From the NCBI GenBank assembly GCA_025362795.1, contig JANYFE010000054.1, positions 52,855 through 116,854 on the forward strand: DNA of 64,000 bases, given 5' to 3'. Positions 55,089 through 64,000 of this stretch are shown here, piece after piece (position 1 is the stretch's first letter; each line of letters begins with the position of its first letter). The notes under the pieces are model-generated. The model did no database searches and was not told where the DNA came from. It saw nothing but the letters and a program-made list of their open reading frames with translations. Made by a program: the position numbers and the translations under genes. This DNA is from Rhodobacterales bacterium (lineage in GTDB: Bacteria > Pseudomonadota > Alphaproteobacteria > Rhodobacterales > Rhodobacteraceae).

Positions 55089-55960
55089 GCCTCCAGCCGC
55101 GTCATTTCGGCCCGTGCTTCCTGCACCAATAGCGTCGCAAAGCGGTTCAACCGCTCCACCCGGCCATCATCGGCATGCCGGATCAGCCAGAACGCCCGTG
55201 ACAAGCTGATCTCATCGGGCAGGATGCGCACCAATTCGGGCGCGGCAGACAAGGCAAAGTCATGCACCACCCCCAGCCCCGCGCCATGGCGCAACCAGTT
55301 CAGTTGCACCGACACCGAGTTCGACGCCAAGGCCACCGAATTGACCCCGATCGCCGCCAGATAATCCAGCTCCTTGTCGAAAATCATGTCCGGGATATAT
55401 CCGACAAAGCGGTGGCTATTCAGATCATCCGCCCGCACCGGATACGCCGCAAGATAGTCCCGCGACGCCGCCAGATGCAGTTTGTAATCCGTCAGTTTCT
55501 GCACCGTCAGCCGCCCCGCCTCTGGCCGCGACACCGCAATCGCCATATCTGCCTCGCGTTTTGACAGGTTGAACACCCGCGGCAGCGCCACGATCTGCAC
55601 CTCCAGCCCCGGATTGGCATCGCATATCCGCGCCAGAACCTGCGGAAGCAGGTAATTCGCACAACCATCCGGCGCACCAATCCTGATCTGCCCGGTCAAC
55701 CCCTCCGGCCCATGCAGCGCCTCTGCTGCCCCCTCCATCGCCGCCTCGGCCCGCTCGGCATGGCTCAGCAACCGCAAGCCCTCCTCGGTCAGCGCATAGC
55801 CCTGCGGCCCCTTGACGAACAACCGCGCCCCCACCGCATCCTCCAGCCGCGCAATCCGCCGCCCGACCGTCGCCGGGTCAATCTTCAGCCCACGGCCCGC
55901 GCCCGAAAGGCTTTCCGCCCGCGCCACCGCCAGAAACACCCGTAGATCATCCCAGTCCAT
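55067..55960 (-). CDS. LysR-family regulator, divergent from mmsA
   Basis: 297-aa LTTR: winged HTH (MDWDDLRVFLAVARAESLSGAGRGLKIDPATVGRRIARLEDAVGARLF) and a substrate-binding effector domain (GQIRIGAPDGCANYLLPQVLARI). Divergence from mmsA over 114 bp makes control of mmsA likely, with an aldehyde or acyl-CoA metabolite as possible effector. The gap holds TTGCAAAATTGCAA-type repeats. Confidence 0.88.
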   Translation of the reverse strand: MDWDDLRVFLAVARAESLSGAGRGLKIDPATVGRRIARLEDAVGARLFVKGPQGYALTEEGLRLLSHAERAEAAMEGAAEALHGPEGLTGQIRIGAPDGCANYLLPQVLARICDANPGLEVQIVALPRVFNLSKREADMAIAVSRPEAGRLTVQKLTDYKLHLAASRDYLAAYPVRADDLNSHRFVGYIPDMIFDKELDYLAAIGVNSVALASNSVSVQLNWLRHGAGLGVVHDFALSAAPELVRILPDEISLSRAFWLIRHADDGRVERLNRFATLLVQEARAEMTRLEAYCVQLG

Positions 55961-56074
55961 CGCGTCGCCTTTGCAAAATTGCAAAACCCATTTGAAATCT
56001 TGCCTCTGTCCCCAGCATTTCCGCAAGACTATTATGCTCCAGACAGCCAATCAGGATATTTGGGGAGAGTTGCG

Positions 56075-57574
56075 ATGAAAGAAATCGGACACTGGATCAA
56101 CGGCAAGCACGTGGCAGGCAAATCCGGCCGCTTTGCCGATGTCTACAACCCCGCCACCGGCGAAGTGCAGGCCCGCGTGGCCCTCGCCTCCAAGGAAGAA
56201 CTTGACGCGGCGACCGCCGATGCCGCCCGCGCCCAGGTCAAATGGGGTGCCACCAACCCACAGCGCCGCGCCCGCGTGATGATGGAATTCGTCCGCCTCC
56301 TGAACCGCGACATGCAGAAACTGGCCGAGGTTCTGTCCTCCGAACATGGCAAGACCGTCCCGGACGCCAAGGGCGACATCCAGCGCGGTCTGGAAGTGAT
56401 GGAATTCTGCATCGGTGCGCCGCATCTCTTGAAAGGCGAATACACCGACTCTGCCGGTCCCGGCATCGACATGTATTCCATGCGCCAACCCATAGGCGTC
56501 GCAGCCGGAATTACCCCTTTCAACTTCCCCGCCATGATCCCGTTGTGGAAGATGGGCCCCGCCCTCGCCTGCGGCAACTCGTTCATTCTGAAACCCAGCG
56601 AACGTGACCCCTCCGTCCCTCTGATGCTCGCCGAACTGATGAAGGAAGCGGGCCTTCCCGATGGCGTGCTGCAAGTGATCAATGGCGACAAGGGTGCCGT
56701 CGACGCCATCCTCGACAACCCGGACATCGCAGGCATCGGCTTTGTCGGCTCCACCCCCATCGCTGAATACATCTATTCCCGTGGCACCGCGAACGGCAAA
56801 CGGGTGCAGTGCTTTGGCGGTGCCAAGAACCACATGATCATCATGCCCGACGCCGACATGGACCAAGCCGCCGATGCCTTGGTCGGTGCCGGATACGGTG
56901 CCGCAGGCGAACGCTGCATGGCGATCTCGGTCGCGGTTCCGGTGGGCAATGAAACCGCCGACCGCCTGATCGAAAAGCTGATCCCCCGCATCGAGAAACT
57001 CAAGGTCGGCCCCTATACCGGCGGCAATGATGTCGATTACGGCCCGGTCGTCACAGCCGCCGCCAAGGCCAACATCCTGCGCCTTATCGAATCCGGCGTG
57101 GCCGCCGGGGCGAAACTGGTCGTCGATGGCCGTGGCTTCAAACTGCAAGGCTACGAGGACGGCTTCTTCGTCGGCCCGCACCTGTTCGACCATGTCACCA
57201 CCGAAATGGAGATTTACCGCAAGGAAATCTTCGGCCCCGTCCTTAGCGTGGTTCGTGCGGACACCTACGAGGTGGCGTTGAAAATGGCGATGGACCACGA
57301 ATATGGCAACGGCACCGCCATCTACACCCGCGACGGCGACACGGCGCGCGATTTCGCCAACCGCGTCAATGTCGGCATGATCGGCATCAACGTGCCAATC
57401 CCGGTGCCCTTGGCCTATCACACCTTCGGCGGCTGGAAGAAATCCTCGTTTGGCGATCTGAACCAGCACGGGCCGGACAGCTTCCGGTTCTACACCCGCA
57501 CCAAAACCATCACCGCGCGCTGGCCGTCAGGCATCAAGGAAGGCGCGTCGCTGAACTTCAAGCAGATGGACTGA
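56075..57574 (+). CDS. mmsA: Methylmalonate-semialdehyde dehydrogenase (CoA-acylating)
   Basis: 499-aa ALDH converting methylmalonate or malonate semialdehyde to propionyl- or acetyl-CoA, in valine and myo-inositol degradation (IolA). Catalytic Cys in GAAGERCMAISVAVP; NAD region GITPFNFPAMIPLW and GFVGSTPIAEYI; the usual ALDH Glu motif is replaced by CFGGAKNH, as in this CoA-dependent subfamily. With iolBCD nearby it can finish the inositol pathway. GGGGAGAG before ATG 56075. Confidence 0.94.
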   Translation: MKEIGHWINGKHVAGKSGRFADVYNPATGEVQARVALASKEELDAATADAARAQVKWGATNPQRRARVMMEFVRLLNRDMQKLAEVLSSEHGKTVPDAKGDIQRGLEVMEFCIGAPHLLKGEYTDSAGPGIDMYSMRQPIGVAAGITPFNFPAMIPLWKMGPALACGNSFILKPSERDPSVPLMLAELMKEAGLPDGVLQVINGDKGAVDAILDNPDIAGIGFVGSTPIAEYIYSRGTANGKRVQCFGGAKNHMIIMPDADMDQAADALVGAGYGAAGERCMAISVAVPVGNETADRLIEKLIPRIEKLKVGPYTGGNDVDYGPVVTAAAKANILRLIESGVAAGAKLVVDGRGFKLQGYEDGFFVGPHLFDHVTTEMEIYRKEIFGPVLSVVRADTYEVALKMAMDHEYGNGTAIYTRDGDTARDFANRVNVGMIGINVPIPVPLAYHTFGGWKKSSFGDLNQHGPDSFRFYTRTKTITARWPSGIKEGASLNFKQMD

Positions 57575-57583
57575 CCGAAACGC

Positions 57584-57611
57584 CCAAGGGCGGGGACATC
57601 CCCGCCCTTGG
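57584..57611. terminator. Bidirectional terminator between mmsA and the permease gene
   Basis: 12-bp stem CCAAGGGCGGGG / CCCCGCCCTTGG with loop ACAT, 10 bases after mmsA and 8 bases from the end of the convergent permease gene. Confidence 0.8.
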
Positions 57612-57618
57612 AACCGGA

Positions 57619-59049
57619 TTACTTGCGTGCGCCCATCCGCAGCAGAAAATAGACCCCGCCGCCAATGGCCACGCCAAAGAACCAGCCATAGGTGCCCCAC
57701 CACATCGGCAGAACGCTGGTGAACGTTGGCAGGATCGACGAGAACACCATGCCGATCGCCAGCGCGATAAAGGCATTCGCATGCCAGCCGCCCTGAAACT
57801 TGAACTCGCCGTCTTCCTGATACAGCGCGTTCACGTCGATCATGCCCCGGCGGATCAGATAGTAATCCACCATGATGATCCCGAAAATCGGTCCCATCGT
57901 TGACCCGATAAAGTTCACGAAATGGGCGGCCCCGGTGTTCCACGGCGCCCACGGATACAGCACCAGCGCGATGGCCGCCGCGATATAGCCGCCCTTCTTG
58001 AAGTCGATCTTGGACGGATAGATATTGGCAAAGTCAAAGGCCGGTGACACGAAGTTCGCCACCACGTTGATGCCCAGCGTCGCCACCGCGAAGGTCAGCG
58101 CCGCAAGTGCCGCCAGAAACCAGCTGTCGAACTTGGCCGACACTTGGTCGGGATGCAGCAGCACTTCGCCATACACCGTATAAGCCGCCGTCGTCGTCAC
58201 TCCCGCCACCAGACAGAACGCCAGCAGGTTGATCGGCAGCCCCCACATATTGCCCTTCTTCACCGCATCCTCGGTCGAATAACGCGAGAAGTCGCAGAAG
58301 TTCAGGTACAGCGCCGCGAAATACGTCACCCAGGTTGCCGCAACCGCTGCGAGTGCCGCAAATGACCCCGGCGCACCCGGAACCCCGGCATCCGCCGTCG
58401 CCTTCAGCAAAACATCCTCCGGTATTTCCGACCCGAACGAGAATGTGCCGGCCTTGATCACCAGATATACCGCCAGCAGCAGCATCATGATCCAGACCGC
58501 CGGACCCGCCCAATCCTGAAACTTGCGGACCGTCTCCATCCCGCGCTGGATGATCAGCAGCTGCAACGCCCAGATCACGACATAGCAGATCACTTCCAGC
58601 GTCGAATGGCCCAGCATGTGGCTGTTGGTGTGGAAATCCAGCATGCTTGGGTTGCGGATCAACAATGCCACGATGGCCCCCGACGCCGCCGAGGTTTGCG
58701 CCCCATACCAGAAACACGCCACAATCGCCCGCACCAGCGCTGGCACGTTCGCGCCAAAGGTGCCAAACGACGCCCGCGCCAGTACCGGATAGGGCACGCC
58801 GGTGCGCACGCCTGCCAGTCCGACCATGCTCATCAGCGCAAAGATGATCAGCGAGCCGATGCCGATGGCGATGACAAAGTTGACGAAACTGCCGCACAGC
58901 AAAAACAGGCTTGCCGCGAGGAAGTAGCCGTACAGGCTGTGAACGTCCGAGGTCCAGACGTTGAAAATCGAAAACGCACCCCATTTTCGTTCTGCCGCGG
59001 GGGCCAGATCCTCGTTGTGAAGCGAGGGTGACGGGTTGGTCAGTTGCAT
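57619..59049 (-). CDS. NCS1-family permease (cytosine/purine/allantoin type)
   Basis: 476-aa transporter with 12 helices. NCS1 signature near the start (SPSLHNEDLAPAAERKWGAFSIFNVWTSDVHSLYGYFLAASLFLLCGS), LARASFGTFGANVPALVRAIVACFWYG, and NFCDFSRYSTEDAV. Sequence is closest in pattern to hydantoin/allantoin or nucleobase carriers; substrate not determined. ATG 59049. No catabolic partner adjoins. The 296-bp gap upstream (59050-59364) shows no gene. Confidence 0.88.
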   Translation of the reverse strand: MQLTNPSPSLHNEDLAPAAERKWGAFSIFNVWTSDVHSLYGYFLAASLFLLCGSFVNFVIAIGIGSLIIFALMSMVGLAGVRTGVPYPVLARASFGTFGANVPALVRAIVACFWYGAQTSAASGAIVALLIRNPSMLDFHTNSHMLGHSTLEVICYVVIWALQLLIIQRGMETVRKFQDWAGPAVWIMMLLLAVYLVIKAGTFSFGSEIPEDVLLKATADAGVPGAPGSFAALAAVAATWVTYFAALYLNFCDFSRYSTEDAVKKGNMWGLPINLLAFCLVAGVTTTAAYTVYGEVLLHPDQVSAKFDSWFLAALAALTFAVATLGINVVANFVSPAFDFANIYPSKIDFKKGGYIAAAIALVLYPWAPWNTGAAHFVNFIGSTMGPIFGIIMVDYYLIRRGMIDVNALYQEDGEFKFQGGWHANAFIALAIGMVFSSILPTFTSVLPMWWGTYGWFFGVAIGGGVYFLLRMGARK

Positions 59050-59364
59050 TACGCTGTCCCTTTCAACAAGGGAAACCCGCGGCCGCATCGCCGATATGGA
59101 AATTTGCCCCACAGGTTCCCGTGATGCCCGATTCCGGGCGTTCTTGACTCATTGGGCAGACCCGTTGCCGGGACTTACCTAAAGTCAAGACTGCGCCTGA
59201 AGCGTCATTAGGGCAATCGGGTTAAATGGGGATGCACTTTTCGGATTTTTTTGAAAATGTTTCAAAAACTGCCCATAAACCGGGCAGGCTGACCCAGAAA
59301 TGCCGCGCTCGTATCCCGCACCGGGTTTGATCTGGCGAGGCGCAGAAACAGCTAGGCGGAATCA

Positions 59365-59392
59365 AAAAGGGCGGTCGCAAGACCGCCCTTTT
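59365..59392 (-). terminator. Terminator after the VPLPA-CTERM gene
   Basis: AAAAGGGCGGTC / GACCGCCCTTTT stem (12 bp) with GCAA loop; the minus-strand transcript ends in a U-rich stretch. Located 18 bases after the stop. Confidence 0.85.
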
Positions 59393-59409
59393 CCGAAAAC
59401 TAAACCAGA

Positions 59410-60051
59410 TCAGGTCGATTTGCGTTTGCGGCGCACTGCAGCCAGGGCACCCAGGCCCGAAACCAGCAGCAATCCGCCCGCCGGCAACGGAACCTCGCCC
59501 GTTGTATGGCTCAGCTCGGCTGTGTCGAAGCGGGCGTTGCCCTGATCGTTGCACTGCTTTTTACCGCAATTCAGAATGTCGCCGCCGCTGGCGAACGTGA
59601 TCGAGAACACGTTCAAGAAGTTCAATGCAACCGTATGGCCCACGTTGTGCGTATAGCCCGCCTGCGTCAGATCAATGCGATTCGAGGTGTTGTTGGTGTC
59701 ATAGATCGCCAAGGCGTTGCTCATATCCTCTGCCTTGCCGTTCAGGTAAAACCAGATCGAGGTCAGGTCGAACGCAAGCCCATCTTCACGGGTCAGCACA
59801 GTCACTTCATGCTTGTTGAGCGCCGCGCATTTGTCGGCGCCAGTAAACTCGCACGGCCCGCCGACGATACGCGCGTCAGAGAACAGGTAACCATCTTCGT
59901 GATAGTTCTTGACGCCACCACCAACGTTTTCAATGGTGCCCGACGTAAAGTCGATCACCGAGTTTACAGTCGCCGCATTGGCCGCACCCAATAGTCCGGT
60001 CGCCAACACGGCCGCCAATGCCCATCCGGCTATTTTTCCCTCAAATTTCAT
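59410..60051 (-). CDS. VPLPA-CTERM sorting-domain protein
   Basis: 213-aa exported protein. Signal peptide (KIAGWALAAVLATGLLGAANA), a globular domain with NVGGGVKNYHEDGYLFSDARI and Cys pairs (GPCEFTGADKCAALN; LNCGKKQC), and a C-terminal VPLPAGGLLLVSGLGALAAVRRKRK tag: the motif, one helix and a basic end recognised by exosortase-type systems. No exosortase is encoded here. Of the two adjacent ATGs, 60051 has the better spacing from GAGGG. Confidence 0.85.
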   Translation of the reverse strand: MKFEGKIAGWALAAVLATGLLGAANAATVNSVIDFTSGTIENVGGGVKNYHEDGYLFSDARIVGGPCEFTGADKCAALNKHEVTVLTREDGLAFDLTSIWFYLNGKAEDMSNALAIYDTNNTSNRIDLTQAGYTHNVGHTVALNFLNVFSITFASGGDILNCGKKQCNDQGNARFDTAELSHTTGEVPLPAGGLLLVSGLGALAAVRRKRKST

Positions 60052-60285
60052 CATTGATCCCTCATTCGACTTGATGCCAAAGATTACGCCGCAAATGCCA
60101 CGAACCAAACACAATTTGACCATAATGTTGCAGTTTCAACTATGCCGTGCGCACCTATTCGGTCGCCTGCATCCTTAGCGTGAACAGCGCCGCCCTCTGG
60201 CAACGATAGCGGTTTAACGTTTCCGCACAGGAAACAATGCGCCCGGAACACAAAAAGAACCGAATCGTTACGTCCCGCCGTGATC

Positions 60286-63144
60286 CTATTCCGCCGCCAT
60301 CCGCCGCACCTTCAGCATGTCCTTCAGATAGCGCCCGGTATGGCTGCCATCGACCTTGGCAATCGCCTCCGGCGTGCCGGTGGCCAGAATAAGCCCGCCA
60401 CCGTCACCACCCTCCGGCCCGATGTCGATAATCCAGTCCGCCGTCTTGATCACATCCAGATTGTGCTCAATCACCACAACCGTATTGCCCTGATCCACCA
60501 GCGAATGCAGCACTTCCAGCAGCTTGCGCACATCCTCGAAATGCAACCCCGTGGTCGGCTCGTCCAGAATATACAGCGTCCGTCCCGTCGCCCTGCGCGA
60601 AAGCTCTTTCGACAGCTTCACCCGCTGCGCCTCGCCACCTGACAGGGTCGTCGCCTGCTGACCAACCTTGATGTAGCCAAGGCCGACCTCGCACAGCGCA
60701 TCCATTTTTTCCCGAATGCCCGGCACCGCCTGAAAAAACTCCTTGGCGTCCTCGCAAGTCATATCAAGAACGTCCGCGATGCTTTTGTTCTTGAACTTTA
60801 TTTCCAAAGTTTCACGGTTATAACGATGGCCTTTGCAGGTCTCGCAAGTCACATAAACATCGGGCAAAAAGTGCATCTCGATCTTGATGACGCCGTCACC
60901 CTGACACGCCTCACAGCGCCCGCCCTTGACGTTGAAGCTGAACCGCCCCGGCCCATATCCCCGCGCCTTGGCTTCGGGCAACCCCGAAAACCAGTCGCGG
61001 ATCGGCGTAAACGCACCCGTATAGGTCGCTGGATTCGACCTTGGCGTGCGGCCAATCGCCCGCTGGTCAATGTCGATCACCTTGTCCAGATGTTCGAACC
61101 CCTTGATCGTCTCACAAGGTGCCGGCGTCTCATGCGCCCCGTTCAGCCGCCCCGCCGCCGTCTTGAACAAAGTCTCTATGGTCAGCGTCGACTTGCCGCC
61201 CCCCGAAACCCCGGTCACGCAGACAAACTTGCCCAGCGGAAATTCGGCGGTGACGTTTTTCAGGTTGTTCCCCGTGGCCCCCACCACCGTCAGCTTCTTG
61301 CCACTGCCCGCCCGCCGCACCTTGGGCACCGCAATCGCCCGCGCGCCGGACAGATACTGCCCGGTCAGGCTCGCCGGGTCCGCCGCCACATGCGACGGCG
61401 TGCCATGCGACACCACAAAACCGCCATGCACTCCCGCCCCCGGCCCCATGTCGAACACATAATCCGCCTCGCGGATCGCATCCTCGTCATGCTCCACCAC
61501 CAGCACGGTATTCCCGGCATCGCGCAGGTTTTTCAGCGTGGTCAGCAGCCGGTCATTGTCGCGCTGATGCAGGCCGATCGACGGCTCGTCCAGGACATAC
61601 AACACCCCCGTCAGTCCCGACCCGATCTGTGACGCCAAGCGGATCCGCTGGCTTTCGCCGCCCGACAACGTCCCGGCATTCCGGCTCATCGTCAGGTAAT
61701 CAAGGCCGACATTGACCAAAAACCCCAACCTTTCGCGGATTTCCTTCAAGATCGCCCGCGCAATCTCGTTATGCTGGTTCGTCAAAGTCGCAGGCACCGA
61801 TGCAATCCAGTCATGCGCCGCCCGGATCGACATCTGCACGACCTGCCCAACATGCAGGCCCGCGATCTTGACCGCCAAAGCCTCTGGCCGCAGCCGGTAG
61901 CCCGCGCAAGTCCCGCAGGGCCGGTTGTTCTGAAACCGCTCCATATCCTCGCGGCTCCACGCCGAATCCGTCTCTCGGTAGCGGCGTTCCATGTTCGGGA
62001 TCACCCCCTCGAACACCCGCTTGACCTGATAGACCCGCCCGCCCTCGTCATAGCGGAACGCGATCTCGTCACCGCCCGACCCGCGCAGAAAAACGTCCTT
62101 CACCACGTCCGACAGGTCTTTCCACTTGGTTTTCTTGTCAAACCCGTAATGTGTCGACATCGCCTCGATGGTCTGGGTGAAATACGGGCTTTTCGACTTG
62201 GCCCAGGGCGCGATCGCCCCCTGAATCAAGGTCAACCCCTGATCCGGCACCACCAGCCGTTCATCGAAAAACAGCTCCATCCCCAGCCCGCCACACACCG
62301 GGCAGGCCCCGAAAGGCGCGTTAAAGGAAAACAAGCGCGGCTCAATCTCGGCAATGGTAAAGCCCGATACCGGACAGGCGAACTTCTCAGAATAGGTGAT
62401 GCGAACGGCGTCACCCTCGGCAGGTGCAGTCTCCATCACCGCAATGCCATCCGCCAGGTTCAACGCCGTGCGAAAACTGTCCGCCAGCCGCGTCTCCAGC
62501 CCAACTTTCACAACGATCCGGTCGACCACCACATCAATGTCATGCCGCAGCTTCTTGTCCAAAGTCGGCGGTTCATCAAGATCGTGGAACACGCCATCCA
62601 CCTTGACCCGTTGAAACCCCTGCTTGCGTAAGTCTATGAATTCCTTGCGATATTCTCCCTTCCGGTCCCGGATGATCGGTGCCAGCAGATAAGCGCGGCT
62701 GCCCTCCTCCATCGCCATCACCGCATCGACCATGTCCTGCACCTGCATGGCCGTGATCGGCAATCCGGTGGCGGGCGAATAGGGGATGCCGACGCGGGCG
62801 AACAGCAGCCGCATATAGTCGTAAATCTCGGTCACCGTCCCCACGGTCGAGCGCGGGTTCTTGGACGTGGTTTTCTGTTCAATCGAAATCGCGGGTGAAA
62901 GGCCCGAGATATGGTCGACATCCGGCTTGCCCATCATGTCCAGAAACTGCCGGGCATAGGCCGACAGGCTTTCGACATAGCGGCGCTGGCCCTCAGCATA
63001 GATCGTGTCAAACGCCAGCGAGGATTTGCCCGACCCTGACAACCCGGTGATCACCACCAACTTGTCGCGCGGAATGTCCACGTTCACGTTCTTCAGATTA
63101 TGCTCGCGCGCCCCGCGCACCTCGATGAACTTCTGTTCCGCCAT
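60286..63144 (-). CDS. uvrA: Excinuclease ABC subunit A
   Basis: 952-aa damage-recognition ATPase of nucleotide excision repair. First Walker [16 protein letters not shown], second [14 protein letters not shown]; signature [18 protein letters not shown] and [16 protein letters not shown]; Zn-binding Cys clusters ([10 protein letters not shown]...CPVCGGLG and [29 protein letters not shown]). Complete. Regulated by an SOS box 63-77 bases upstream. Confidence 0.97.
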   Translation of the reverse strand: MAEQKFIEVRGAREHNLKNVNVDIPRDKLVVITGLSGSGKSSLAFDTIYAEGQRRYVESLSAYARQFLDMMGKPDVDHISGLSPAISIEQKTTSKNPRSTVGTVTEIYDYMRLLFARVGIPYSPATGLPITAMQVQDMVDAVMAMEEGSRAYLLAPIIRDRKGEYRKEFIDLRKQGFQRVKVDGVFHDLDEPPTLDKKLRHDIDVVVDRIVVKVGLETRLADSFRTALNLADGIAVMETAPAEGDAVRITYSEKFACPVSGFTIAEIEPRLFSFNAPFGACPVCGGLGMELFFDERLVVPDQGLTLIQGAIAPWAKSKSPYFTQTIEAMSTHYGFDKKTKWKDLSDVVKDVFLRGSGGDEIAFRYDEGGRVYQVKRVFEGVIPNMERRYRETDSAWSREDMERFQNNRPCGTCAGYRLRPEALAVKIAGLHVGQVVQMSIRAAHDWIASVPATLTNQHNEIARAILKEIRERLGFLVNVGLDYLTMSRNAGTLSGGESQRIRLASQIGSGLTGVLYVLDEPSIGLHQRDNDRLLTTLKNLRDAGNTVLVVEHDEDAIREADYVFDMGPGAGVHGGFVVSHGTPSHVAADPASLTGQYLSGARAIAVPKVRRAGSGKKLTVVGATGNNLKNVTAEFPLGKFVCVTGVSGGGKSTLTIETLFKTAAGRLNGAHETPAPCETIKGFEHLDKVIDIDQRAIGRTPRSNPATYTGAFTPIRDWFSGLPEAKARGYGPGRFSFNVKGGRCEACQGDGVIKIEMHFLPDVYVTCETCKGHRYNRETLEIKFKNKSIADVLDMTCEDAKEFFQAVPGIREKMDALCEVGLGYIKVGQQATTLSGGEAQRVKLSKELSRRATGRTLYILDEPTTGLHFEDVRKLLEVLHSLVDQGNTVVVIEHNLDVIKTADWIIDIGPEGGDGGGLILATGTPEAIAKVDGSHTGRYLKDMLKVRRMAAE

Positions 63145-63206
63145 GACCCACCTCTTGCAAGCGCAAGAGATAAGGTGAATTCAGCTATATTCCAACCGGA
63201 AAGTGT

Positions 63207-63221
63207 GAACAAAGTATGAAC
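63207..63221 (-). promoter_or_regulatory. LexA (SOS) box upstream of uvrA
   Basis: GAAC-AAAGTAT-GAAC; on the uvrA strand GTTC-ATACTTT-GTTC, exactly the alphaproteobacterial LexA consensus GTTC-N7-GTTC. Confidence 0.85.
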
Positions 63222-63223
63222 GT

Positions 63224-63861
63224 CTACCCAGCAATTGCAGTCTGCTGTGGAAAATTCCGCCGCCGCCGCGCCTGCAGCGCATGAATGCCTATTCCAAGCG
63301 CAAAAAATACCACCAGAAACACCGTCATCCCATTGACGCCGAGCTTGGCCAAAATCAGCGCCAGCAACGGCGTCCCGGCGGTCGTGCCCAGATTGCCCAA
63401 TTGCGCAATCGCCCCGGACCCAAGCGCCCGATCCTCTGCCCTTGGGTTCAACTGCGCCAAGGCGGCAAAACTCGCGCCTTGCACAATCCCGACCGCCGCC
63501 GCGACCGCCAGTGCGGCGGTCGCCTCTAACGCCCCTTGCCCCCAAAAGACCCTCAGGGCCAGACTGCCTGCGATGCCCAAAGCAAAGCCGCCCTGCACCA
63601 GTTGGACCGCCGCCACCCGTGACAAAAGCCAAACGCCCAGACTCAGTGACACCCCAATCGATACCAGTGGCATGGCAACCGCAATAAACCCGCCCCAACC
63701 CGGCGTCACCGCCCCCGGTAACAACGTCAACAACGCGACGTAAGTCACTGTATAGCATACAAATCCCATGGCAGGCGCCGCAATCCAGGGGGATGCATAA
63801 ATCGCCAGATGCTGCGCCCAGATACCTGCAGGATCCCGCCTGACCGCCAAAACCGGATCCC
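63224..63861 (-). pseudogene. MFS transporter, 5' part lost to an IS insertion
   Basis: C-terminal half of a major-facilitator transporter: about six helices from GIWAQHLAIYASPWIAAPAMGFVCYTVTYVALLTLL to GMTVFLVVFFALGIGIHALQARRRR. The sequence equivalent to helices 1-6 is absent; the coding frame runs upstream into an IS end at 63864. The remaining 3' part is intact, so the insertion is probably recent. Ends three bases from the uvrA SOS box. Confidence 0.75.
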
Positions 63862-63863
63862 TA

Positions 63864-64000
63864 GAGCGTGTCGCGTTCAGCTGACCCCATAGCCTGCGGC
63901 GATGAAGTAGTTTCGGCATTCGGTTGGCTTGAACAGATCACAGACTGCGCCGACCTGTTTCCAGAGAGCATGGTAGGTTCTGGCGGCGGCCTTGCGTATC
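63864..64000 (-). mobile_element. IS element end (IS630-like), incomplete
   Basis: Begins GAGCGTGTCGCGTT after a CTA (a TA dinucleotide is the usual IS630/Tc1-type target) and continues off the window. It encodes the end of a transposase (below). Right-hand terminal inverted repeat only; the other end is outside. Confidence 0.65.
63877..64000 (-). CDS. IS630-type transposase, C-terminal fragment
   Basis: The last 40 codons read [20 protein letters not shown], then [20 protein letters not shown] and stop, typical of the C-terminus of IS630-family DDE transposases (conserved NYF...AGY). The start lies beyond 64000. Reads toward the interrupted MFS gene. Confidence 0.75.
   Translation of the reverse strand, partial: IRKAAARTYHALWKQVGAVCDLFKPTECRNYFIAAGYGVS

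Overview
The window is a GC-rich, densely packed stretch of an alphaproteobacterial chromosome, most likely from the order Rhodobacterales (Rhodobacter/roseobacter type). The evidence is the DUF2849-cysI-cysH-DUF934-ferredoxin reductase sulfur cluster, the pyrC-pyrE-dnaB and alr-mlaE-mlaF-radA-cvpA-purF neighbourhoods, PstC and PstA with extra N-terminal domains, a GAAC-N7-GAAC SOS box at uvrA, a VPLPA-CTERM protein, and recurring CAAATATCCC intergenic elements. This placement is inference from gene content; no rRNA or tRNA gene was seen.

Layout. 1-9.2 kb: an RTX protein, a lytic transglycosylase, a membrane LuxR regulator, ssb, two Fe-S assembly proteins, a SatD-like regulator paired with a DUF3307 membrane protein, TfoX-like protein, tpiA, a DMT exporter and a cytochrome P450. 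9.2-14 kb: a Lrp-type regulator diverging from an assimilatory sulfate reduction operon. 14-23.7 kb: infC, an ArsR/SRPBCC pair, a broken xdhC, a large Ala-rich OmpA protein, a metallo-beta-lactamase-fold enzyme, a glycosyltransferase and several proteins of unknown role. 23.8-39.8 kb: housekeeping genes for pyrimidines (pyrC, pyrE), replication (dnaB), cell wall (alr), lipid transport (mlaEF), repair (radA) and purines (purF), interrupted at 31-34.7 kb by a decayed lipoprotein gene and two tandem RTX genes, one of them broken. 39.9-47.3 kb: a complete phosphate regulon (phoR, pstSCAB, phoU, phoB) on the minus strand with a Pho box before pstS. 47.8-57.6 kb: myo-inositol catabolism (iolB, iolD, iolC, an RpiR-type regulator and mmsA/iolA) with coaD, a CBS protein and a LysR regulator between. 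57.6-64 kb: an NCS1 permease, a VPLPA-CTERM protein, uvrA, and an MFS gene cut by an IS element that runs off the end.

The strongest candidate for an under-described system is at 4.03-5.48 kb. A SatD-like protein whose N-terminal half resembles a class III nucleotide cyclase domain, with both metal aspartates apparently present, is joined to a C-terminal helix-turn-helix. It is coupled by a 4-bp overlap to a DUF3307 membrane protein and preceded by three 18-bp palindromes at exactly 29-bp spacing.

Signs of gene decay recur: an internally deleted xdhC, an HD-domain remnant, a broken lipoprotein gene, a broken RTX paralogue and an IS-split transporter. Several regulatory sites match the genes beside them: the Pho box (pstS), GGAA-N6-TTCC sites (inositol genes), the SOS box (uvrA), and an ATA start codon for infC.
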